From Lumnitzera littorea (lineage: Eukaryota; Streptophyta; Magnoliopsida; Myrtales; Combretaceae), in the NCBI GenBank assembly GCA_024138015.1, contig JAMXBB010000010.1, forward strand, positions 52,814,342 to 52,878,341: a stretch of 64,000 nt of DNA. The letters are read 5' to 3'. The notes beneath the pieces are model-generated. The model was not told the DNA's origin and made no database searches. It saw only the letters and a list, made by a program, of their open reading frames with translations. Position 1 is the first letter of the stretch. Every line of letters begins with the position of its first letter. Position numbers and translations under genes: made by a program. Below are positions 33,256 through 46,200 of the stretch, in pieces.

Positions 33256-34112
33256 TGTGCGAACTATAACCAAGAGTAGACAAGGCCGATCGCTGGATGG
33301 GTCCAAGCTTGCAAAAATCTTGAAAAGAGTTAATGGGGACAAGTACGAATGGGAGAAAGCAAAGAATGAAAACAGTAAGCAAAATCTACGAACAGCTCCA
33401 GCAGATATGTCACACCAATGGAACTTTTGAGGATTCACGACACAATTAGATATGACGCATAAATTAATCCAATGAGATTACTCGCCACCTAACCTTTCTT
33501 AAGGGAAATGATAAGAGTGACGCCGAGAGTAAACAAACAGTGTTTACATAGGGAAGAAAGTACTCAAGTATATTAAAGGTAATCTAATATGTTACAGCTA
33601 TAAATACAAGGATATTTATACCCATAAGTTAGGACAACTTGCCCAAAAGAGAAAAGACAATAAAGATATTTCCTAAGGAAGCAATGTACACAATACAAAA
33701 GGGTAAAAAAGTGAATATACAAGGAAAACAATCATTGGTGCTACAAATTCTATATATGATACTATACACATGGCGATGCTGTATTAACAAGGTTATTAGG
33801 AGATGCGAACAAAAAGTACAAACAGATGAGCTTGTCCGAGCAGAGATGGCTTAATCAGTTCGGATTCTCAATCTCTCAACTTCTCAATAAGGATGATGCC
33901 GAGTAATAGGTCAACTCGGCACTAGAGCATAATCATCAACTCCGCATACCACAGAATAATAGGCGGTCATACAACACGGCATTAAAGGTAATTCAGCAAA
34001 GAAGTACTCGGCCTCGGCAAGAGTTGGTTGGAATATAAGGATTCGTCGTACCAGCCCCTTTAGTCCTCGGGCTCAACTGTAGGTCAAAAGCCCTGTAACT
34101 TGATTCCCATCA
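33256..34112 (-). repeat. 5' LTR, gypsy element
   Basis: On the minus strand it begins TGATGGGAATCAAG and ends GTTCGCACA next to the primer site. A TATA box TATAAATA (33620-33613) with good surrounding sequence marks the old promoter. Length equals the 3' LTR (857 bp). Confidence 0.88.
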
Positions 34113-36974
34113 ACGGTGGAGGTTCATGCCCATGATTTCTCCCCGCGAATATGTGCATTAGATGAATAATTTAACATAGAGATTAAAGGATATCATGGAG
34201 GGGAAGTACAGTCTTAATCACCCTCGCAGACATGCTTGACAAAAGTGAATCTTTATCTTTTTCTTACAAGCTTCACTCAACTATTTAAAGGCTTTTTGAG
34301 AACCTTTTGAGATTTTCTCAAGAGGTTTTGATTGGACTCTTTTGGATCAAGAAAGAGTATCCAAAGCTAAGGTTTTGAAGAATCAAGATGCAAACTAAGA
34401 GTTTTCTTGGGGTTTTCCTTTTCCCATGTCTTTAGAATTTTCTTTTATCTTTTTGTTGTTTCATCTTTATTTGGTTACTATAACGCTTTAGATGAACTCA
34501 AAAAATGCCATGTAATCAAATTTCCTTTATTTTAAATTATCATTTCTTATGATCCAGTTATGTGTTTTCATTTTATTTGAATTAATATTGTTAGCTATTG
34601 ATTCAAAGTCATTCGATATTATATATATGTGTATGTGTGTATATGTATGTATGTATATAATTGGAAAGAGTTACATGTAATCTTAAAAATAAAACCACAT
34701 AATAAATCCTCAAGATAAGAGTCAAACTAAATAGTGGAATTTACATATCAATAATGCCATCTGGGGGTTTCAATTAGGAAGAAATTCTAATTAATCAACA
34801 GATGATTGGGTGTTAATATCCTTAAAAGTGGTATTAGTATAAATTAGGAATTTTCACCATCCAAGAACACGATAAGTTACAAAGTTATTTTTATGGGAAT
34901 TCAAGAAATTATGAATTAAGTGATTTTTATTATTGCTTTCATTTTCATTAAATTTTATTTAAATTGGCGTTTCTATGTGTTTTTATTTTAGTTCATAGCA
35001 TTGCTTTGATCATCAGATAATAAAGATAAGGAGAAGTAGTAATATTTTTAGTCTCTGTAAGATTGACACTTAATTAGTATCCAATATACTCTACAAAATG
35101 GTAGGTGCACTTGCCTTGTTTAGTTAGGATAGAAAGATAGTAGGATAGATCAAATCGACTAGTATTGAAACTAACATAATCAGACAAGCTATCTAAGCTA
35201 GACCAATCCTGTGCTTTGAGAATCATAAGGTAGAGGAGACTACAAAGAGCCTTTACTAACCGGTATGCTAAGGGATGTGCTAGGTAAGTGAATTTCCGAG
35301 CTGCATTAGACTTTTACCCCTTGAACCAAGCTGTATTAAATTGATTATGGAGTTAGCCAAATTAAAGTGACTTTGTCATGTGATGAGATGCCGAATCCAA
35401 AGCATTGTAGCTTACTTGAGTACCTTTAATTTGATTTTCTTGTGCGCATTGATTTTAGTGCATTTAATGTGTTTGACACACGTCACTAAGCTATTAGGCA
35501 CACCTGTATATGATAGGAATCAACACCACCACCCGATCATAAGGAGCCGAGCTAAGGGTTTACACAGACTCACCTAACATATCTTAACTCAAGAACCATT
35601 AAGAGATTAAGATTCCATCTCTAACCCGGGTTTACCGTACTTTGAATGCCTAAAGTGATGAACATTGATCTTGGTTAAGATGACCCCTGAGCTTAAGACC
35701 CCAGAGTAGTCAAGTACTAAGCTGTTTTCCGAGTTAGCCAATTGTAATGGCCTAAAACTTAGAAAGCCAGAGATTACCACATATCCCTAATCCTCTATTA
35801 ACACATCAGGCTCTAAAACCACTAATGAATATCTCAAACTTAACATCAATATTCGTAATATTCAAATTCCTCAGTAAATACTTCATAAGTACCAACAAAA
35901 TTAAATGATTCTCTTGTCTCTCATAATGGAAATAGCATACATAAAATCAAATGACTTAGTTCCAACAAACAATTGCAACACAAAACGAGTCTCAACAACG
36001 GTTTCTATTTCAATCCTAATTAATATCCCTAATTTTGTTAAATATCATTATAATAATAGTCTCCATAACCATCATCTAGGTAGTAATAATTAATTACCTT
36101 TCCAATCCTCAATCCATTACTCTCACAACTGGCAAAATCTCTATAACTACAATATCTATAGACATCATTTTGACTTGTAGTTGGGGAAAAAAGAAATGAA
36201 AAGGTGAGACAAAGTTGAGTATGTAACACACAACTACATACACGTGATCAAGTAAAATATATTTACATGCATTTAAATGCAAAACAAATAGTTTGCACAA
36301 TTTATTTAATTGTCTTTGATTTTAAGTCGGTCACACAACATACTATCGTGATCCTCATAACCCAATCACAACACAATTCGTATCACAACCTGGCATTTAA
36401 GGGTACCTCTTTGAATCCCTCTATAACTTAACGTTGGGCATGCCTCTTCAAGAACCCCAAAGCATTTCTAAGTGAGATTTCACAAGAGACAACACATCAT
36501 ATGAATCATTAAGGTCACCCCCTAAGGATCTACTACTACAGGCCCTTAGGATGAGCTAAGCACAAGCAGCAAAAAGATAATTTAATAGAATATAAATTTA
36601 GTTCATTTTAAATTTGCTATCCTAACACTCACATACATCAGGCACATATTACGCACTTGGATTGTTACAACCCATTACCAACAAACTATACCTGACTTTA
36701 GAACCTAAAAACATTAAATATACATTAAACTCCTTAAATCTTAAATAAGTGATTTCTCCTTAGTTAAAACTCACTTTTATACCATTTAATTCTCTTTAAA
36801 TTTACTTAATAAAGCACTAAAGAGGTCTACTTTTGATGTAATAAAGGAATATATGAAATAGAGGAGAAAAACTTAACTTACTGAGATATGGTATGTGATA
36901 CAGTTTGCAACACGATCATATCAATTTGACCATATCATTTTCCTTATTGATCACTTCTGGTCAGTGGAAATGAC
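34113..36974. other. LTR and leader debris, no gene
   Basis: No coding frame is supported. At 34290-34400 a TATTTAAAGGC element is followed by a leader-like stretch. Near 35055 AAGATTGACACTTAATTAGT and TGGTAGGTGCACTTGCC resemble the leader just upstream of gag in Athila/Tat-type gypsy elements (plus strand). A TATG/TGTA microsatellite lies at 34620-34662. Around 36663 TGTTACAACCCATTACC resembles the start of a long LTR and runs into the next element. Confidence 0.4.
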
Positions 36975-38759
36975 ACTACTTACGATACGCCAACACTGAA
37001 AGTAGACAAGGGCAATAGCATCAGAGTGAGTCCAAGCTTATAGAAAGCTTAAAAATGGAGATGGAAAAAGGATCATGCAAGCAACAATGAAAATAAAACA
37101 AGCAAAACCCTCTATCTACTCCGAGAATATGATGCACCGACGAAGTATTGAAGACTCATGACTCAACTTGATATAATGCATAAGCTGGTCTGATGAAGGT
37201 ACTCATCACTTAGCCTTGCTTAAAGGTTAAGATAAGAGTGAAATAAACAATAAAGAATAATGCTCTCTAAAAGGAGAATGATGGGAATCAAGCTACGGGA
37301 CCTTTGACCCGCAGCTGAGCCCGAGGACTAGAGGGGCTAACATGACGAATCCTTATGTTCCAACCAACCTCTGCTGAAGCCGAGTACTTTTTTGCCGAAT
37401 CACCTTTAATGCCGTGCCATATGACCGCCCATTATTCTATGGTATGCTGAGTTTATGATTATGCTCTAGTGCCGAGCCGACCTATCACTCGGCATCATCC
37501 TGGCCAAAAAGCTGAGAGATAGAGAAGCCAGACTAACTAAGTCATCCGTACTCAAATAAACCCATCTGTCCATACTTTTTGTCTGCATCTCCTAAAAACC
37601 TCACTAATACAACATCGCTACGTATACAATATAATATGTAAAATATGAGCACTAATAATTATTTTCCTTATATATTCACTTTTTTACCCTTTTATATCGT
37701 GTACATTGCTTTTATAGGAAATGTCCTTATTGTCTTTTCCCTTTTAAGCAAGTTACCTTAAGTTACCCTAACTTACGAATATAAATACCCTTATACTTAT
37801 AGCTATAACAGATCAAATTACCTTCCATACAATTAAATACTTTCTTCTTTGCATAAACATTGTTTGTTTACTCTCGACATCACTCTTATCTTTTCTCTTA
37901 AGTAAGATTAGGTGGCGAGTAACCTCATTGGACTAATTCATACATTATATCAAATTGTACTGTGAGTCTTCAAAAGTTTTATTGGTATATTATATCCTCT
38001 AGAGCTGTTCGTAGGTTTTGCTTACTATTTTCATTCTTCGTTTTCTCCCTTTCGTACCTTTTCCCATTAACTCTTTTCGAGTTTTCTGTAAACTTAGACT
38101 CATCCAACAACCAACCTTGTCTATTCTTAGTCACGATTTGCACCAAGAAGTATATTCAATATCAAGTGTAAGATGATGCAACTACATTTATTATTGACAT
38201 TTATACCTGAAATATTAGGCAACTATAAACAGAAATAGATAAAAAAGGTAAAGTCCTAAAAATGTAATATACAAAGAATGGAAAAAGGCATAAAGAGGAA
38301 ATCAAGAAAAATGTTGATCTTGTATAGAAGATTCTATCATAGATTGCTCAAATACGTGGATCTCTATGAATGGGTGACTTTCTAGTAAAAGTAAGCAAAC
38401 TATACAATTAGGTTAGTAACTGCGAAGCCAAGGTATCAAACAGACCTAAGGGTCTTCTCAAGAAGTAGCGAGTGCAAATGTACATTGGGATTCTCGGTAC
38501 CATACTATCAAGCTGGAGGTTAGCACGGTCATGACCGAGCAGACATATGAAGGATCGAACAATCATTGGAGCATACTTTAGGTCAACACTCGACTATTGA
38601 GAGATGAGAAGTTACTCGCCTTGGCATATGGAGTCAGTCGGTAATAAGGATCAACTTAGCCTCAGTAGGAGTTGGCTAGAATAGTAGAATTAGCTTTGCC
38701 AGTCCCTCAAGTCCTCACGCTCGAGCTTAAGTTAAAGGTCCAGGGTTTGATTCCTATCA
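36975..38759 (-). mobile_element. 3' LTR of a second gypsy copy, split by a nested solo LTR
   Basis: The left part (about 36990-37278) aligns with the left part of the LTRs at 27762 and 33256 (GTAGACAAGG, GTCCAAGCTTATAGAAAGC). The right part (38145-38759) aligns with their remainder, ending GATTCCTATCA. The gap between is filled by an LTR of the same family in the opposite orientation (37279-38144). Directly right of 38759, CTCGGCTGGGA on the minus strand is a polypurine tract, so this is a 3' LTR. The left limit is approximate because the first bases are diverged. Confidence 0.75.
37279..38144 (+). mobile_element. Solo LTR of the same gypsy family, opposite orientation, nested
   Basis: It begins TGATGGGAATCAAGC and runs the whole LTR length (about 866 bp) to GATTTGCACC, with TATAAATA preserved near 37780. 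It is flanked by GAGAA on the left and AAGAA on the right, a 4-of-5 match, and interrupts another LTR of its own family at what reads AAAGAAGAAAG in the uninterrupted copy. No interior sequence follows, hence a solo LTR. Confidence 0.72.
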
Positions 38760-39278
38760 TCCCAGCCGAGTCAACTAGGGTTTAGGATCAAATTTGGCTG
38801 GTTCTCATCTAAGCCTTCATTGGATCAGTAGGGACTAAGGTAGGCAACATTGAGCACATCAAACACTCCAAAGTCCTCTCACAACTCTAATTGGTAAACG
38901 TTGTCATTAATCTTCTAAAAGATCTTGAATGGTCCGTCAGCTCTGGTAAATAGCTTGTTCTTCCTCTTATTTGGAAACCTTTCCTTGCTTGAGTGTAGCC
39001 ATACTTAGTTATCGGGCTGAAATTGCATAGTCATCCTTCCTTTACCTTTCTCCTTTAGTTTTCTAGCAACTCGATCAATGTGCTAGGCGACTCATTGGTA
39101 AATCTATTAAATGGATGAAGCTCTAGTTCTTACTTCAGGATCTTCTTAGTCAATGGGCAGCATCGGAGTGTGATCAAGGAGTAATTCAAGATTGAAACCA
39201 TAAATAACCTCGGTGCCCATTGGTGGCATGTGTTGTCCTATTGTAAGCAAATTCAACCATAAGTAAGCAAACATGCCA
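38760..39278 (-). pseudogene. 3' end of pol (integrase C-terminus) of the second gypsy copy
   Basis: It aligns closely with 28619-29140 of the complete element. The minus-strand reading includes a segment like LEL.EDFGVFDVLNVAYLS and, further up, WL..SKERF with RKNKLF. Similarity stops abruptly at about 39278, where a plus-strand gag fragment begins. The rest of this copy is missing from the window. Confidence 0.75.
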
Positions 39279-39600
39279 TTCCAACCTAAACTAAGCACTT
39301 CCGAAGATGTTCCCCTACATCAAGCTAGTCAGCCCGAGCTGAGAAGGTCGATCCGAGTAGATGAGAGATATGACCATCCTATCGATGGTCAAGGTAACTT
39401 GAAGACCCAACCTGTTGATAAGCCAACTAAAAGGAAGTTTGAGAAAGGACAGCCCTCCAGTCATAAGACGAGCGAAGTGTAGTGTTTCAAGTGTTTAAGT
39501 TGTTGACAAATTGCTACTCGATGTCCTAACCGACATGTTAAGGTTATGCAAGGTGATACAACGGATAGCACAAACAAGAATGAGCCCTAGTGAAAGAAGA
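39279..39600 (+). pseudogene. Gypsy gag fragment with zinc knuckle, inverted relative to neighbour
   Basis: A plus-strand frame ends ...KRKFEKGQPSSHKTSEV, followed after a stop by a knuckle CFKCLSC, stop, QIATRC (39483-39524). This corresponds to the usual C-x2-C-x4-H-x4-C with the His changed to Gln. KRKFEKGQ and CPNRHV resemble gag C-termini of plant gypsy elements. It ends near 39600 without protease. Confidence 0.65.
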
Positions 39601-40219
39601 AAGAGACTAGAAGAGCTGAATTGCTATTCATTGTCCTATCCTTATGTTTAAAGATGAATATTTGCTTACATTGAAGCATCTAGATAATGAATTAATATAT
39701 AATTATAAAAATATATTCCATCAAAGTAGATGTCTGCATGTAATTAATTAGGATAAATTCGAAAAGGGGAAGTTTGGGACGGCAAATGCCTATCCTCTTT
39801 CCAATAATCATGTCCTTCAATATCAGCATTTTTCTTTTTTATTTTTTATTGTCACTTTTTTCCACTTAAATGTAGTATTCCGACCGTGGTGAACGAAATT
39901 GAGAACAACGGGCCATAACTAAAAATGAACAAACTCGGCCCAATGCATCCTAAGTATTGTATTTCTATTTTGTTTTCGGCCATAAATGGGAGAGGACACT
40001 GTACCCGTTATCCACATCGTCTCTTTATTCCTACCAGCTGTTTCTCTTTCATTCCTCACATTCTGCAACTACTTAGCTATGATCTCTCTGGTAATTTGCA
40101 AGACCCATTATTTCATACACTCACGTAATCATAATGCAAAGCTTCAAACTACTCCATCATCCAAAATCACACACATTAGTAATCATAGACATATAGTACC
40201 CGATAGCAGCAGAAGAAAC
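39601..40219. other. Spacer and probable promoter/5' UTR of the downstream gene
   Basis: No transposon domain recognised. An open frame runs upstream of the chosen ATG from 39986, but its composition (low-complexity, many His/Ser) is like 5' UTR. A CT-rich stretch at 40018-40060 could lie near the transcription start. Confidence 0.4.
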
Positions 40220-43200
40220 ATGGTAGTGAGGGGTTGTGGAGTACAAGGAGGAGGAGGAGGAGGAGGAGAAAACATGAGTAAAGAAAGAAGAAGCTTCTTA
40301 AGTTTAGAAGAAGCTGGACTGATTGAAGTATCTGGGCTGAGCTCTCACGAGCGTTTTCTCTGTAGATTGACGGTATGCTTCTTTTTCTTATTACTCCAAT
40401 CCAATCATTTCTTATCTACTCCAGCTTATGAATATAATAGAGAAAAGACATCTACGTGCTTAAGTTCAAGCACGGATAGTCTTAAAACAATATCACATAA
40501 CCATACTTCGGAAACGAAAATGTACAGTTATTCAGTAAACAGAGACGGTATCTGGATTTTCGCCAAATATTAAAACCTAATCATAAAGACGGTCTCTTAC
40601 TGTTTTCTGGGCATACATATTACCGGCTTATGCTTTGTACGCTTGTGCATGCAGCATTTTGTGGCTCGAAGAATAGTTAGATAGACAAGTAATTTATCTG
40701 TTTTTAAGCAATATTCCATTAAATGAGTAATACATGAGAAATTGAGTTTACACGTAGAACCGCATGTAAAACCATTTCCTTATGAGGCACAATCTAATAA
40801 ATGACTACTTGTTTACTCTCTGTTCTTTATTTTTTCTTTTTCCTTTATCCCCGACACCTCCTGATCCTAGGCAAACTATTGATGGTTTAGGGCTACTCCT
40901 AAACTCGTAAAAAAATCCCCCCGCCGCAAACAAAGGAATATGCATCCACCACGCAAATTTTAACTTTTGATATGTGATTTTAGCATCAGATTTAGATGAT
41001 AAAAGCTTAGGATTTTACTAGTTTTTGCTGTCTTACATGAAAAGATCATAAAATCACTATTTCGAAGTTATAGATACAAAGATACTTTTACCTTTTTTTT
41101 TTTTTAAATTGTTGAGGCCTCAATTTTCGACGCTCAGGGAGGAACAAAGGCAGGCCCTGAATTTCAAATTTATTAAATTATAGTTCATAGTATAAGCGGT
41201 GGAAACAATTTGAAATTGACAAATCAGAACGATCCAACATTCAGGAGTAACATCGGGACTAGTATTGAATCCACAATGAAAGTCAGGGAACAAGACATAT
41301 ATTTTGCTGTGATTTTTAAGTATTTTAGGTGTTAAATATTTTGAAAGGATAAAATAGAATTCAAGCAAAATGGATGAAGTGGATGTTGGATTTTGTAGTA
41401 TGAAAACGCAGTGGAGCTTTAAATTTTTCTTTACAAAATCTACTGCATGATCCAATGTATACGTATATAGTATTATAAGAAATTAAGTTATACATGTATA
41501 GAATTACAAGAATTATTAAGTTATACATGTATAGTATAATAAGAAATTAAGTTATAAGAAAATTACTTTTTTCAATAATACAAAACCTTCTCCTCTTAAA
41601 AATAGAGTTCAAGTGAGATTTAATTCTCACAATACCATTTACGAAAGAATATACTTCCTTCACTACAAAGTACCAAGTGTTGTCCTATAACATATATGTT
41701 GTTCTATATCTCCATGAATCTCATTATATTATTTGGTCTATGTATAACATTCGAGATTATGCAAAATTATACATAAAAGATCCTTTTTTAGCTCTCTCTT
41801 TAGCCCTATGTCTCTTATCCCTAGGAGATCTTCCTCTACTAACAGGTTTTTTCATAAAGTAGATAGCAAGTAAGCTTATACTTCTTTGTTTCAATAGCAC
41901 TTTTTACCCGCGTTATTTTTATCTACTATTATTTAAAAATAATCAAGTTATTAATGATTGGACAAAACCAAGAAATAACACCAAGAGCAAATTGTAATCC
42001 TTCATACTGATATATAATTTGGATTAGAATTATATAAGAAAATCCTTTTTTGTTTTTTGGTATGTGAATGTAACTATTACTCTCTTTCCTCTTTTCTCAT
42101 ACATACTTATACATACATATATATATATAAAAGGGAGAGAATCTTTTCTTATAAAATTAAATCTTTCTTATATGAAAAAATAAGATTTGATAACCAAGTC
42201 TTTTGCAAACTACTAATCATATCTTATTAAGATTTAGATTACATGAATATCCACTTGACAATCAAATCTTCCTTTAAATATTCTATTATTTTAGAATAAA
42301 TTAATTATCTTATTAATTCTAATTCCGAAATAGCCAACATTAAAATTATAGTCAATTAAACTTGTCCCCATTAATCATGCTATTGCATGCGAACCTCAAA
42401 ATTTATATACATAAAGGTAATATCTTATAAATATAAACCAAGGTAACTATTTAACAATAGTTTTTTATCACCTAATGTAATAGAAAAGTTATGAACCATA
42501 AATTACTATGAAGTAATTACTATGTAATTAAATATTTTCATCAAATGATATCTTAATTAAACCATTACTTGAAACGTCATCAATATTTAATCATTTACTT
42601 AGTTTTTAAGATAAACGAGACTCAATAAAATATGTTATGGCCACATGCTTATAAGTCACTATCATTTCAACCAAGTAGCTCTAGATATTGATTCACTAAT
42701 CCAAAAGAGAGATGAATTCTATCTTGACTCATCACTATCATTTCTATAATTTACATCGTACCCAATAATTGTATTATTTACAATCTAATTAAGATTGCAT
42801 TTAATGGCACCAGAGTATAACATTTCATATATAGGATATGTGAAAGTCTCAAGCCTTGGGATTATTTACACCCGTTCATATAGAAAAAAGACTAATGATA
42901 TTAAACATATGTTATCCTCTATTAACAAGTTATATCCAATATACTCATTTAACTTTGAGCACCCACTTATATAACTTACATACATATTTCTCGGTTTAGT
43001 AAGATGACCTTAGTTATGCAATATCTTAGTCTAAATATCTATATTCTCTCTAAATATTTATTTGCAACAACGATTTTAGATAATACAATGTTATGAAATC
43101 TTACTGATAACATACATTTATTATAATTCCATATATCTAATAATTATTTGTGAAATTTTATTGTAAAATATATAAGAGTAGAAAAGCATATAAATACAAT

Positions 43201-46200
43201 AAATATTTGTCTTTTATTAATAATATTCATAAATACATTATAAGTATCATAGCACATTGTGTACAAATTTCAACACTCCTACTTGTACTATTGCTAAGCA
43301 CTATAGACTCTAAGTCCTACATTCCTTACATAGGTCTTACGTTCCTGTTGAGGTAAGGTCTTTGTGAATAGATTTCTAACATTTTTTTTTTTTATTATTA
43401 CTACTCTACAAACCAACACATCATCCTTCTATACTATCTCTCTAAGAATGTAAAACTTCCTAAGCACATGCTTAGACCTCTAATGAAACCTTGGTTCCTT
43501 AGTTGAGTTACAGTTGCATTGTTATCACAATTCAATATAACTAAATTAACAATGCTTGGAACTATTCCTGGCTCGAAGATGAAATTGTTGATCCAAACAA
43601 CTTCTTTAGCTACTTCAAAAGCTATAATATACTCAAACTTTACTATAGAATCTATCGCTATCCCTTATTTGAAACTCCTCCAACAATCATCTCCACTATT
43701 TAAGCAAAATACACAACCTTACTATAATTTCAGATCATACTAATCTTTTTTGAAAGTAGCATCAATATATCTTTTAACAACTAGTTCCTCAACTACTCCA
43801 TGGACCAAGCACAAGTCATTTATTCTTCTCAAATACTTAACAATAGTCTTAACAGCAACCTAGTGACCCTTACTTAGGTTGGCCCGATATCTATTTGTCA
43901 TGCTTACAGCATAAGCAACATCTAGCTACATACATGTCATGGTATACATTATGGACTCAATTATTGAAGCATATGATGCTTTGTCCATTTTACCATTCTC
44001 CGCTTGTGTTTCAAGACACATTACCTTAGAAAGATGTACATCATGTGACATGGGAAAAATTTCTCTCTTTGAATTTTGCATGTTAAATATATTCAATATC
44101 TTGTCAATATACGTGCTTTGACTTAGTTCGAGCAACCTTTAGACCTATCTTGGTATATCTTAATTCGTAATATATAGACCGCCTCTCCTAAGCTTTTTAT
44201 GGAAAAGCACTTACCTAACTAAGTCTTGGTAGACTTTAGAGTAGGTACATCATTTCCAAAGAAGGATATCATGAACATATAAAACTAGAAACATGATTGT
44301 GCTCTCACTCATCTTGTCGTAAATGCAAGGTTCTTCTAAATTCTTAATATAGCCAAATTCCTTAATGGTCTCATCGAATCTCATATTCCAACTTCGAGAA
44401 GCTTGCTCTAATACATAAATAGACCTCTTCAACTTATATATTTTGTTAACATTCTCGAGTACTACAAAACCAAGAGGTTGTATCATGTACGCTATCTCCT
44501 TTAACTTTCCATTTAGGAAAGTTGTTTTGGCATCCATTTACCAAATCTTATAACCCTTGTAAGCTAATGGACTTGCCATTGGCAAAAAGGTTTCATCATA
44601 GTCAATTCGATGATGCTAGGTGAAACCTTTCACCACTAATCTAGCTTTATAAGTACTTACATTCTCATCCATGTCGGTTTTCTTTTTAAAGACTTACTTT
44701 CACCCTACAACTTTTGCCCCAACCTGTACATCTACCAAATCCTATACTTAGTTAGTATACATGAAATCCATCTCAAACCTCATGGCTTCCAACCATTTCT
44801 CAAAGTCTAATGAAGCTATTGCTTATTTGTATGTTATCGGGTCACCATCCTCAATGAGTAGTACATTTTCGTAATTTATAACAAAAAGATTTAACCTTTC
44901 TGGTTCTCGACATACTCTTATTAGCCTACGTAGTTCTTGCATTTCAAAATTAATCTTTTGCTATAGCACTACATGTTCTTATGGTGGTTTTTTCCACTTC
45001 CGATTACTTATATTTCAATTCATTTATGAAATTTTGAAATTTTTTAAAGATCTATTTTAATCTCATTACTTTATTTAGGGATAAACTCTCTCTCTAAAAA
45101 TATAAAATATCAAGCAATAAACAACTTGTACTCATTCGAAAGATAAAGTAGTACCCTTTAATATCTTTAAGATATCCAACAAGCTTACATTTAATAGATT
45201 ATGTTGTAAGTTTATCAGAGAATCCACTCTTTATGTAAGCATTGCAACTCCAAACTTTTAGATAAGACAAATTGGGTTTCTTCCCAAAATCATAATTCAT
45301 ATTATTTCCTCTTTCTTGCTTTAGTTGGAAAACATTTGCGAATATATGTTGCTATTTTGAAAGCATAACCCCAAAAGGTTAAAGAAAGGTTGGCATGACT
45401 CATTATTAACCTAACCATATCCATTCGTACAATTCCTTCCTTTTGAAATACCATTCCATTTTGGTGTTCCAAAAAATGTGAATTGTGAATCTATTTCACA
45501 CTTCTTTAGGTAGTCAATGAACTCTTAGCTAAGATATTCTCTATCTCTATCACTTCAAAGTGCTTTTATCTTCTTGCAAAGTTGATTTTGTACTTCATTT
45601 TTAAATTCCTTGATTTTCGTAAAAGTTTTCAACTTATGTCTCATCAAGTAGATATATCCATACTTACTCATATCATCGGTAAAAGTCAAAAAGTAAGAAA
45701 GTCCACCTCTAACTTGAGTTGATAATGACCCCACACACATCACTATGTGTGAGTTTTAATAACTCCTTTGCCTTTCACCTTTCTTGGTAAAAGGTTTCTT
45801 AATCTATCTTCTAAACATGCTTTACAATATCTATGAACTCAAAATCAAATGAATCCAAATATCTTTCAGAATAAAGTTAAGTTAAGCATTTCTCATATAC
45901 ATGGCCAAGTCTACAAAGCCATATGTAAGTTAAGTTTGAATCACACATTTTCAATTTCTTAGTCTCAATGCAATGAACATGTTTACTGGTATTAAGAATA
46001 TAAAGATCACTAATCAATGCTCCATCACCATAAAATATATCATTTAAATAAAATGAACAACTCTTATTTTTAAACTCAAAAATAAATCCCTTAATATCTG
46101 AACATGATACCAAAATTATGTTTTTGTTGAAACTAAGAACAACAACAATTCTCTAATTCTAATAAAAGTCTATTAGGTAAAGAATTGTTATAAGCCCTTA

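Larger units (their letters stand above)
27762..34112 (-). mobile_element. Complete but inactive Ty3/gypsy retrotransposon (6351 bp)
   Basis: Two LTRs of identical length (857 bp; 27762-28618 and 33256-34112) enclose, on the minus strand, a primer site, gag, protease, RT, RNase H, integrase and polypurine tract in the order typical of Ty3/gypsy (integrase after RT). No chromodomain is visible at the integrase C-terminus. Both LTRs are clearly diverged from each other, so insertion was not recent. All domains carry stops or lost catalytic residues. No convincing 5-bp duplication was found (ATTGG on the left, ACGGT on the right). A related copy lies at 36975-39278. Confidence 0.9.

Noticed and set aside
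33244..33438. Three similar frames (also 27742-27942 and 37962-38171) that could suggest a small protein family
   Set aside because: All three lie at the same place in LTRs of one gypsy family; the similarity is LTR homology.
27762..34112. Possibility that the gypsy element is an endogenous virus with an envelope gene
   Set aside because: No frame lies between integrase and the 3' LTR; the element has only gag and pol.
39986..40219. Upstream extension of the small gene (start MGEDTVPVIHIVSLFL)
   Set aside because: Hydrophobic then low-complexity sequence typical of 5' UTR; the ATG at 40220 begins the part that looks conserved.
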